Shown: piece after piece, positions 44,969 to 52,228 of the stretch
How positions within the stretch are numbered: the first letter of the stretch is position 1
Layout: the number at the start of each line of letters is the position of its first letter
Assembly (NCBI RefSeq): GCF_012849215.1
Contig: NZ_CP051682.1
Location: 3,224,001 to 3,288,000, forward strand
Reading direction: 5' to 3'
DNA length: 64,000 nucleotides
Source of the DNA: Mucilaginibacter robiniae
Lineage (GTDB): Bacteria > Bacteroidota > Bacteroidia > Sphingobacteriales > Sphingobacteriaceae
Position numbers and translations under genes: made by a program
Notes under the pieces: generated by a model
The model's input: only the letters and a program-made list of their open reading frames with translations
Databases searched by the model: none
Told to the model about the DNA's origin: nothing

Positions 44969-46726
44969 TTAGGTATGTGAAGTCGGGAGCGAAAAGCTAA
45001 AGGTACTGCCTTCGCCAATGGCGCTTTGTACCCATATTCTGCCGTTTTGTGCTTCAATAAAATCACGCGAAATAGCCAACCCTAATCCGGAACCTGATTT
45101 GTTTTGCCCATCGGTAGGTACTTGGAAATAGCGGTCGAACAAGCGTTTCTGGTATTGCTCATCAATGCCTTTGCCACTGTCGCGCACAGAAAACTCTACT
45201 TGGTTTTTACGGGCAATAGTTTGAATAATCACTTTTGATTTTTCCGGACTGTAGCGTAAAGCGTTTGATAGAAAGTTAACCAGCACCCAAGCGGTCTTTT
45301 CTACATCGGCCAGTACATCAGGCAGGCGTTCATTACGTACAAAGTTTATTTGAACGCCTTTTTGTTCGGCTTGAAATCGAACCGAATTCAGCGCATAATC
45401 AACAATCTGCATAGGCTTTACCGGAACAAAGTTCAGCTGAATATTGCCGGTTTCTACTTGTGCTAAATCCAGTAGTTCGCTAGTAATTTTAAGCAGTCGG
45501 TCATTATCTTCCTGTATATTTTCAAGTAGCTGCTGCTGCTCGGTATTGGTTTGGCCTATGCGCTCATCTTTCAGTAGTTTCAGGCTCATTTTAATAGAAG
45601 CAATAGGCGTTTTTAGCTCATGCGATATAGTAGCAATAAAATTAGTTTTGGCTTCGTCTCGCTCCTTAAACTCGGTTACATTTCGGAGCACATACACCAT
45701 ACCGGCCGATTTACCAGCAATACGTATAACATCCGAAGGTTCGTTGCTCAGGTTGGGCACCGTAATTTCCCTGCTTTCCAGTTGAAAGTAAGTTTCCTTG
45801 CCATTCACTACAATTTTCAACGGTTTCAATTCGGGTTGGCCTGATAGTACATGATGAAACAAATCATTGCCCTGCATCAGTTCCTGCACATTTTGCCCAA
45901 CTACTTTGCTGTGATTTAGGTGCAGCAAATTGCGGGCGGCATCGTTAATAAATAGTACTTCTTGCTTTTCGCTAATACCAATAATGGCATCCTGCATTTG
46001 TTCAATAATGGTTTCAATACGCCGCTTTTCCGACATTACGGTAGCCAGGTTGCTGTTTTCCCATTCGTTGAGCCGGACAGCCATGCTGTTAAACGCAGTG
46101 GCCAGTTCGCCAAACTCATCATTACGGTTAAAGTTGAGGTGCTGGCGATAATTTTTGTGGCTGATTTCCTGTATGCCTTCCAGTAAAGCCCGCAACGGAC
46201 CAGCCACAATATCCGGAAAGTTAACACTGAAACTGAACAGTACCAGAAAGGTAAAAGTACCTACCAAGCCCAAGAGTACTATAGCATGGTTAACGGCAGC
46301 ACGTGCCCGGTCATTTTTTTTCACAATAGCCTGCATGTTCAGGGTTTCAATGGTTCTGAGTTGCTGGCGTATCTGGCGTTCGGTTTCCTGCAAGTTGCGA
46401 ACCTTGGCAGATGGTGATATGAATTGTGCAAACTTTTGCTGCAACTGTTCCGTAGCAGCAGCCTCGCCATTTTCAGTAATATTATGCTCTTGCTGGGCAA
46501 GTTGGTTCTTGAAATCAGTGATTGCTTTAATATTTAGCGGTACTGAATTCTCATCCAAAATGGTACGCATAGCTTTGGTGTAGCCCAACGTTTCATAATT
46601 GTTTTTCAAGATAGTTTTGGCGCTGGCTGCTATCTCCTGAATGTAGTAGAGTGAGGTGGCTCCGAAAAGTAGAACGGCCAGAAATAAAAAGCCAAATCCT
46701 AAACGAAGCTTATGTCTAATTTTCAT
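44969..46726 (-). CDS. Membrane histidine kinase (HAMP-PAS-HisKA-HATPase)
   Basis: A 585-residue kinase. A first membrane segment (about 8-30), a periplasmic helical sensor (31-145) and a second membrane segment (about 147-168) lead to a HAMP domain (170-225), a PAS domain (235-350), HisKA with H369 in TISHELKTPIAS, and an ATPase domain with GSGLGLAISRDFIEAQNGRIWV. The architecture resembles NtrY-like sensors that partner sigma-54 regulators. The best local partner is the response regulator at 49068, with kup between them. It lies downstream of kup past a strong hairpin, so it may have its own promoter or use read-through. Confidence 0.9.
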   Translation of the reverse strand: MKIRHKLRLGFGFLFLAVLLFGATSLYYIQEIAASAKTILKNNYETLGYTKAMRTILDENSVPLNIKAITDFKNQLAQQEHNITENGEAAATEQLQQKFAQFISPSAKVRNLQETERQIRQQLRTIETLNMQAIVKKNDRARAAVNHAIVLLGLVGTFTFLVLFSFSVNFPDIVAGPLRALLEGIQEISHKNYRQHLNFNRNDEFGELATAFNSMAVRLNEWENSNLATVMSEKRRIETIIEQMQDAIIGISEKQEVLFINDAARNLLHLNHSKVVGQNVQELMQGNDLFHHVLSGQPELKPLKIVVNGKETYFQLESREITVPNLSNEPSDVIRIAGKSAGMVYVLRNVTEFKERDEAKTNFIATISHELKTPIASIKMSLKLLKDERIGQTNTEQQQLLENIQEDNDRLLKITSELLDLAQVETGNIQLNFVPVKPMQIVDYALNSVRFQAEQKGVQINFVRNERLPDVLADVEKTAWVLVNFLSNALRYSPEKSKVIIQTIARKNQVEFSVRDSGKGIDEQYQKRLFDRYFQVPTDGQNKSGSGLGLAISRDFIEAQNGRIWVQSAIGEGSTFSFSLPTSHT

Positions 46727-46863
46727 TGTAAAATAACTAAGTCGGCTATTATAATGTCAGCTGATCTGGCCTAAAATAATCTTTAAAGATAAGCCATAAT
46801 TAACAGTGTGTAACTGATACGGGTAGGAATTAGCAATAAGTTTTAAAATGATAAGCTATATAA

Positions 46864-46900
46864 AGCAGCATACCCCTCCAAAATGGAAGGGTATGCTGCT
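46864..46900 (-). terminator. Strong hairpin after kup
   Basis: Seventeen-base arms (46864-46880 and 46884-46900) pair with a single mismatch around a 3-base loop. Only a weak T-rich tail (TTTATAT) follows on the minus strand, so partial read-through into the kinase gene is plausible. Confidence 0.7.
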
Positions 46901-46919
46901 TGTAGTTTATTAACCAGTT

Positions 46920-48893
46920 TTAGTGTGTTACCTCTACACGTTTTAGTTTGATGTTGGATAATGGGTTTACTACCAATGGTATCATCTCTACCCGTGTTTC
47001 ACTGGTATCTAAACCGAAAGCTTTAGCATCGCCCTGCGCCAGGTGCTTGATAGCGAAATAGCTGTTCAAGATAAAGCCTTCAGTTAAGCTAAAAGTATTG
47101 TTGTACGACAAAAATTTCTCGATCAGTACAAACTGAAAATCGGCCGGCAGGTTGTAGCTGCCTAATGATTCATAACGACTGGTAATATCCAGTTCGCCGC
47201 GGGCAATCATCTCCTCAACCGCTTTGCGGAATAATACATTTACGCGCGGCTGTATACGGAACCCTATGCGGAACTCCAGGCGTATTACTTTATCGTTTTC
47301 CAGTTCTTCTACCGTGTACTCCATAGTATAGGGTTCGTCTGTACGCTCCAAGTGTACGAACCAGTACACATCGGCCCGCTTAGGCTTACGACTTAAAATG
47401 GAGTAGATTACCTTTTGTTCAATTTGCTTGCTGTTGTTGGCTTTAGTTAAGTAAATCAAATGCGTAGCAAATTTCGGAATACCCTGGTCGTTGCTCATGG
47501 CGTGCAGCATCGGGATATAATCTTTCAGATCCACAAAATGTAAAAACCGGTTGTTGATTTTGCGGGCACGATACCAGATATACATGGTGAAAATCAGCCC
47601 TACTTCAAATACCAGGAAGAATAATCGTTTAAGTAGCTTAACGGCATTAGCCACAAAAAATGAGAACTCTACCGAAACAAATACGCAGATGATTAGCACT
47701 ACCAGCCATACCGGCCAATGCTTTTTATAACGCATAAAGTAGTACATCAGGAAGGTAGTCATGAGCATGGCTACTGTGATGGAAAAGCCATAAGCCGCCG
47801 TCATGGATTCGGAAGTGCGGAAGTATAGCGTTACCGCAATACAGCCAAAACATAAAAGCCAGTTGATGCTTGGAATATAAATTTGCCCCCGAATATTGGA
47901 AGGATATTTTACTGTAATGCGTGGCCAGAAGTTCATGCTTACGGCTTCACTAATCAGCGTAAAGGAACCGCTAATCAGGGCTTGGCTGGCAATAATGGTA
48001 GCCATAGTAGCAATACCAATTGCGGGTAATAAAAACTGATGTGGTACAATTTCAAAAAAAGGATTAACCCCTTCAAAGTTGTGGTACTTGGTTTGGGTAA
48101 GTACCCAAGCACCTTGCCCCAGGTAGTTAAGCACTAAACAGGTTTTTACAAATATCCAGCTTGCCTGAATGTTTTTACGACCACAATGCCCCAAATCAGA
48201 ATATAATGCTTCGGCACCGGTGGTGCACAAAAATACAGCACCCAATAGCCAGAACCCGCGCGGATGTTCGGTAAGCAAATGCCAGCCATAAGCCGGATTA
48301 AGCGCCTTAATGATTTCCGGATAATGAGCTACCTGGATTGTACCCAAAGTGCCCAGCATTAAAAACCAGATAAGCATGATAGGACCAAAAGCTGAACCCA
48401 CCACGTTAGTACCAAACTGCTGAAAGAAAAACAGCAGTACTAATATACCAATTACGATACCTAAAATTAAGTGGTTACCCGGTACAAAGCTTTGCTTTAA
48501 GGCCGGCACTAAGCCCAAACCTTCAATAGCTGAAGTGACTGAAATAGGTGGCGTGATGATACCATCGGCTAGCAGCGTACCAGCGCCAATGATGGCTGGT
48601 ATAGCCAGAGCTTTACCATACCGGCGTATTAAAGCGTATAAAGAAAATATACCACCCTCACCGCGGTTATCGGCTTGCAGGGTGATAATGATATACTTAA
48701 AAGTGGTTTGCAGCGTAAGCGTCCAGAATACACATGAAATAGCGCCTAGCACTAAAAATGAATCTGAGCGACCACCTTCTTTTAATAAAGTTTGAAAGGT
48801 ATAGAGGGGCGAGGTGCCGATATCGCCAAAGATGATACCAAGCGTGATAAGCAAGCCGGCGGCTGATAGCTTTTTGAAATGAGGAGTATTCAT
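46920..48893 (-). CDS. kup: Low-affinity potassium transporter Kup
   Basis: A 657-residue KUP-family potassium/proton symporter of the inner membrane. The ATG at 48893 is chosen because family proteins begin just before KLSAAGLLITLGIIFGDIGTSPLYTFQ; the longer frame would cross the promoter. Family signatures include FGDIGTSPLY, GEGGIFSLYALIRR, ADGIITPPISVTSAIEGL and GAVFLCTTGAEALYSDLGHCGR. About twelve membrane segments are followed by a hydrophilic cytosolic C-terminus. It is preceded by a sigma-54 promoter and paired enhancer-like sites, and flanked by a matching regulator and kinase. Confidence 0.95.
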   Translation of the reverse strand: MNTPHFKKLSAAGLLITLGIIFGDIGTSPLYTFQTLLKEGGRSDSFLVLGAISCVFWTLTLQTTFKYIIITLQADNRGEGGIFSLYALIRRYGKALAIPAIIGAGTLLADGIITPPISVTSAIEGLGLVPALKQSFVPGNHLILGIVIGILVLLFFFQQFGTNVVGSAFGPIMLIWFLMLGTLGTIQVAHYPEIIKALNPAYGWHLLTEHPRGFWLLGAVFLCTTGAEALYSDLGHCGRKNIQASWIFVKTCLVLNYLGQGAWVLTQTKYHNFEGVNPFFEIVPHQFLLPAIGIATMATIIASQALISGSFTLISEAVSMNFWPRITVKYPSNIRGQIYIPSINWLLCFGCIAVTLYFRTSESMTAAYGFSITVAMLMTTFLMYYFMRYKKHWPVWLVVLIICVFVSVEFSFFVANAVKLLKRLFFLVFEVGLIFTMYIWYRARKINNRFLHFVDLKDYIPMLHAMSNDQGIPKFATHLIYLTKANNSKQIEQKVIYSILSRKPKRADVYWFVHLERTDEPYTMEYTVEELENDKVIRLEFRIGFRIQPRVNVLFRKAVEEMIARGELDITSRYESLGSYNLPADFQFVLIEKFLSYNNTFSLTEGFILNSYFAIKHLAQGDAKAFGLDTSETRVEMIPLVVNPLSNIKLKRVEVTH

Positions 48894-48937
48894 AAATTTA
48901 CCAAAAACAACACTGTTCTGTTTGCTTTGGGACGGTG

Positions 48938-48952
48938 GCAACCACCATGCCA
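48938..48952 (-). promoter_or_regulatory. Sigma-54 promoter of kup
   Basis: On the minus strand TGGCATG-N4-TTGC (48952-48938) matches the sigma-54 consensus TGGCACG-N4-TTGC at all but one position, with GG and GC exactly ten bases apart. Predicted initiation near 48927 leaves a leader of about 34 bases before the kup ATG. Confidence 0.85.
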
Positions 48953-48957
48953 TTATG

Positions 48958-48994
48958 AAAAAACCTGCGTTTTCAAGCTTTAAACGCAGGTTTT
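48958..48994 (-). terminator. Terminator of the sigma-54 response regulator gene
   Basis: A perfect 13-bp stem (48960-48972 with 48982-48994) and 9-base loop are followed on the minus strand by TTTTTT. It insulates the kup promoter directly downstream from regulator transcription. Confidence 0.85.
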
Positions 48995-49019
48995 GCTATT
49001 AAGCTTATTTGAGTACCTT

Positions 49020-49055
49020 TTCATTTTGAAAGGGAATTTTTTCATTTTGAAAAGG
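49020..49055 (-). promoter_or_regulatory. Paired enhancer-like sites upstream of kup
   Basis: TTCATTTTGAAAGGG (49020-49034) and TTCATTTTGAAAAGG (49041-49055) are spaced 21 bp, two helical turns, and centred about 98 bases upstream of the sigma-54 -12 element. The layout is that of activator sites for an NtrC-type regulator. The same core occurs inverted at 50536-50567. Confidence 0.7.
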
Positions 49056-49067
49056 TATGCTTTTCGT

Positions 49068-50405
49068 TTAAACCACCAATTGGTACTCATCAATTTTACG
49101 GTATAAGGTAGTCAAGCCGATATTCAGCAAGCGGGCTGCTTCTGTTTTGTTACCTTTGGTGTACCGAAGTACATGCTGAATGTGATGCTTTTCAACTAAA
49201 CTTAGGTCGAATACATCAGCTGCAATAGGCTGGCTGTTGCTGAAATTCATAGGCAGCAAATCAACAGTTAAGGTTTTTCCGTCCGATATAATCACGGCGC
49301 GTTCTATCATGTTTTTCAGCTCACGTATATTGCCTTTCCAAAGGTGATTGCTCAGCTGCCTGATAAAACCTTCCTCCATGCTTTTAACCTGTTGTCCCAC
49401 CTTAGCCGAAAATTCTTTCAAGTAATGTTCAGCCAGCAGCGGAATGTCTTCGATACGCTCATTTAATGAAGGCAGCAGAATGGTGAAAATGGAAAGTCGG
49501 TAAAATAAATCGCGTCTGAAATGTCCTTTCCCCACTTCTTCTTCCAAATTCCGGTTGGTAGCTGCAATTATCCGAATGCTGACTTTCTGGGTTTTGGTTT
49601 GCCCCAGCTTAATAAATTCTCCAGCTTCCAGAACCCGCAATAATTTAGCTTGCAGGTCAATATTCATTTCGCCTATCTCATCTAAAAACAAGGTGCCGCC
49701 ATCGGCTTCTTCTATCAAGCCTTTTTTATCTTTAATAGCGCTGGTAAAAGCCCCGGCCTTATAACCAAATAGCTCGCTTTCCAGCAGTTCGGCACTAAAA
49801 GCACTGCAATTAAGAGCCACAAAGTTTTGCTGTTTGCGGTTGCTGTTGTAGTGGATGGCTTGTGCAAATACTTCTTTACCCGTACCAGTTTCGCCAAGCA
49901 GCAGTACGGTAGTGTCGGTTACTGATACACGCTTGGCTAAATCAATAGCCTGTTTGATAGGTTTGGAACGCCCAATAATAGTATCGAAACTATGCCGCTT
50001 AATCAGTTTGTTTTCTAGCTGAAAAAGTTTCAACTGTAATTCTGCTTTCTCAGCAGCTTTACTCACCAGCGGCAAAATACGGTCGTTATCATCACCTTTG
50101 GTAATGTAATCAAAAGCGCCGTTTTTCATGGCGGTTACCCCATCGGCAATGGTGCCGTAAGCCGTCAGGCAAATTACCTCAGTGTAAGGTTTCTTTTCTT
50201 TAATGGTTTTTACCAGTTCAACACCGCTGGCATCCGGCAGTTTTACATCACTGATAATTACCCAAACATCTTCCTGCATTAGTACTTTCAGCCCTTCTTT
50301 GGCGGTGGCTGCCTGCAATACCGTATAGCCTTCTAGTTGCAGTATGCGGGTCAGTAGCTGGCTTAATTTTTTTTCATCATCTATAATTAATATGCAGGCT
50401 TTCAT
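49068..50405 (-). CDS. Sigma-54-dependent response regulator (NtrC family)
   Basis: A 445-residue protein from the ATG at 50405; the longer frame uses TTG 50423. The receiver domain has IIDDE and phospho-acceptor D53 in ISDVKLPD. The AAA+ domain has Walker A GETGTGKE (171-178), a sigma-54-contacting loop GAFTSA (218-223, a variant of GAFTGA), GGTLFLDEIGEM and RIIAATNRNLEEEV. A Fis-type HTH closes it (KGNKTEAARLLNIGLTTLYRKIDEY). It is the likely regulator of kup and, through its own upstream copy of the same sites, of itself. The partner kinase is probably the one at 44969. Confidence 0.93.
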   Translation of the reverse strand: MKACILIIDDEKKLSQLLTRILQLEGYTVLQAATAKEGLKVLMQEDVWVIISDVKLPDASGVELVKTIKEKKPYTEVICLTAYGTIADGVTAMKNGAFDYITKGDDNDRILPLVSKAAEKAELQLKLFQLENKLIKRHSFDTIIGRSKPIKQAIDLAKRVSVTDTTVLLLGETGTGKEVFAQAIHYNSNRKQQNFVALNCSAFSAELLESELFGYKAGAFTSAIKDKKGLIEEADGGTLFLDEIGEMNIDLQAKLLRVLEAGEFIKLGQTKTQKVSIRIIAATNRNLEEEVGKGHFRRDLFYRLSIFTILLPSLNERIEDIPLLAEHYLKEFSAKVGQQVKSMEEGFIRQLSNHLWKGNIRELKNMIERAVIISDGKTLTVDLLPMNFSNSQPIAADVFDLSLVEKHHIQHVLRYTKGNKTEAARLLNIGLTTLYRKIDEYQLVV

Positions 50406-50443
50406 GGGCAACAGGTAATTCAACTAATATACAATCACGCCTA

Positions 50444-50457
50444 GCTAATTTAATACC
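50444..50457 (-). promoter_or_regulatory. Weak sigma-54-like promoter of the response regulator gene
   Basis: On the minus strand GG (50457-50456), ten bases and GC (50445-50444) keep the sigma-54 spacing, but other consensus bases are poor (CGGTATTAAATTAGC). Its distance to the paired sites (about 107 bases) mirrors the kup arrangement. Confidence 0.4.
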
Positions 50458-50535
50458 GAAATTGTTATGGATGAGTTAAGTGGTTGACCGTTAATAAATT
50501 GATTGAGTAAGTTATGATTCGGTTAGATAGGTGAA

Positions 50536-50567
50536 TTTTCAAAATGGTAAGCGTTTTTTCAAAATGG
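50536..50567 (-). promoter_or_regulatory. Second pair of enhancer-like sites, upstream of the regulator gene
   Basis: TTTTCAAAATGG occurs at 50536-50547 and 50556-50567, 20 bp apart. It is the reverse complement of the CATTTTGAAAA core found upstream of kup. Confidence 0.65.
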
Positions 50568-50652
50568 AAAGGAGTAGTCGTAAGGAGGGTACATTCAGTA
50601 TAGAGCACTACAGGATGTTTAAAACATTTAAAGTTGAAATTTATATAAATCA

Positions 50653-52035
50653 TTAAGCTGACTTAGGCGCATCAAGCACCTGCTTACGTTGCCATAGCGG
50701 AATCAGCAATAAAACCAATACACCGCTGGCGAATAGCATTAGTATGCCCATTTGGTGAAAGTTATGGTCGGTTACACCATGGTGGAATAATGTTTTCAGG
50801 TGTGTGCTGGAAATGATGGCCCCTATGTAACCTGAAGTTCGGAACAAGCCAAACGAGATGCCTTTTTGTGCCAGTGGCGCTTCCTGGTTCAGCAAAGCTT
50901 GGTTGGCAATCATGTTAATGCCATCGGCAATACCAATAATCAGTGCTACGCCAATAATTAACACAACGCCCGATTGCTGATTTAAAACAAGCCAGCTTAA
51001 GCAAGCTATTAGCATAGTGATAACGCCCAATAAGTTTTGCTGAAATAATCGGCTGCTTTTCGAAACTAATAAGCCCATTATAATGGCCATAGCTGATTCG
51101 GGTAGCACCATTAATCCGGTATGACCCGGGCTAATATGTTTAACAGATTCTATCCACGGCGGCAAAGCATACATCATCTGGTACAAAATATAGTTGGTAG
51201 CCAGTGTACGCAGGTAGGTGAGGAGCAAGGCTGGCTTATCATGCAATAGCTTTACATCAATAAAAGGGGCAGGCTGCTTGCGTTCCCAACCAATCAAGCC
51301 ACCTAGTAACGCTGCTGACGGCAACAGCAACCACCAGGAAAATGGTTTTTGAATAAGTGCAGTCATTAACGAAAGCAAAAAGCTGCTAAAGAGTAAAATG
51401 CCTATCACATCCAGCTTTTTGAATAGGCCCATTTGTTCACGTGTAGATGCGGTTGGAAAATCCGGAAGTGCTCTGGAGAGGTACAAGCCGGTAAGTACCC
51501 ACGGGATGTTAATTAAAAAAATACCTTTCCAACCCAACCACTGGGTAAGCAGTCCACCCAATACTGGCCCCAGTACCATACTTACCTGGCTGGATATAGC
51601 CACTAAGCCTAACACTTGCCCCGGTACAGGTTGGTTAACTTCTGCATATTTTCGGTTAATGAGTGCTATAGCGGAAGGGTAAGCCGCTGATGTACCTAGT
51701 CCTAGTAATATGCGCGATACAATGAGCCAGCCAAATGCCGGTGCAAAAGCACCAATGCAGGCTGCTATTAGCACCAGTACAAAACCCACCGTATTTATTT
51801 TCTTTGCACTAAAAGTATCAGCCAATCTACCCATGAGCGGCTGGGCAACGGTGGCAGTTACATACAAGCAGGTAATGAGTATGGCACCCTGACCAACCGT
51901 GACTTTAAAAGAGTTGCAAAGGCTTAACAACGCCGTAGCCAGCATAGTGGAGTTAAGCGGATTCATCATGGTACTCAGTACCAGCGGCAGCATAAACCGG
52001 TACGGAGTGCCTGTATCTTTTATATCATTGTTCAT
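50653..52035 (-). CDS. MFS drug/metabolite transporter (DHA2-like)
   Basis: A 460-residue inner-membrane transporter with about twelve to fourteen segments. The first loop has the drug:H+ antiporter motif GRLADTFSAKKI (motif A), and LGLGTSAAYPSAIALI and GPVLGGLLTQWLGWKGIFLINIP (motif C region) follow. The substrate is unknown; EmrB/QacA-like export of small organics is the family default. It is divergent from the glycosidase genes but is not obviously a sugar importer. Confidence 0.85.
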   Translation of the reverse strand: MNNDIKDTGTPYRFMLPLVLSTMMNPLNSTMLATALLSLCNSFKVTVGQGAILITCLYVTATVAQPLMGRLADTFSAKKINTVGFVLVLIAACIGAFAPAFGWLIVSRILLGLGTSAAYPSAIALINRKYAEVNQPVPGQVLGLVAISSQVSMVLGPVLGGLLTQWLGWKGIFLINIPWVLTGLYLSRALPDFPTASTREQMGLFKKLDVIGILLFSSFLLSLMTALIQKPFSWWLLLPSAALLGGLIGWERKQPAPFIDVKLLHDKPALLLTYLRTLATNYILYQMMYALPPWIESVKHISPGHTGLMVLPESAMAIIMGLLVSKSSRLFQQNLLGVITMLIACLSWLVLNQQSGVVLIIGVALIIGIADGINMIANQALLNQEAPLAQKGISFGLFRTSGYIGAIISSTHLKTLFHHGVTDHNFHQMGILMLFASGVLVLLLIPLWQRKQVLDAPKSA

Positions 52036-52063
52036 ATCAGTAACGGTTTAACAAATTAGATGG

Positions 52064-52071
52064 TAACTTTG
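52064..52071 (+). promoter_or_regulatory. -7 box TAACTTTG for the glycosidase genes
   Basis: An exact TAnnTTTG match in the divergent spacer, 158 bases before the first glycosidase ATG. No good -33 element was seen. Confidence 0.4.
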
Positions 52072-52084
52072 AATTACCAATGCG

Positions 52085-52092
52085 CAAAAATA
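52085..52092 (-). promoter_or_regulatory. -7 box TATTTTTG for the MFS gene
   Basis: An exact leftward TAnnTTTG match 50 bases before the MFS ATG. It overlaps the region of the rightward box, so the two promoters may compete. Confidence 0.4.
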
Positions 52093-52228
52093 GGTAGTAT
52101 GGTTGTTCTATACTGGTGTTTAATCAGCATCCAGCTTTTAGTTCATAAGAGTGATAGGTTAACTTCTATAATTCATGCTATCAGATACCTTGCCGCAAAG
52201 GTATTTACTCATTTTATCTGTATTGATC

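Noticed and set aside
46876..46890. CCAAAATGGA in the hairpin after kup as another enhancer copy
   Set aside because: It lacks the TTTT flank and the paired spacing, and is explained by the hairpin's own tip.
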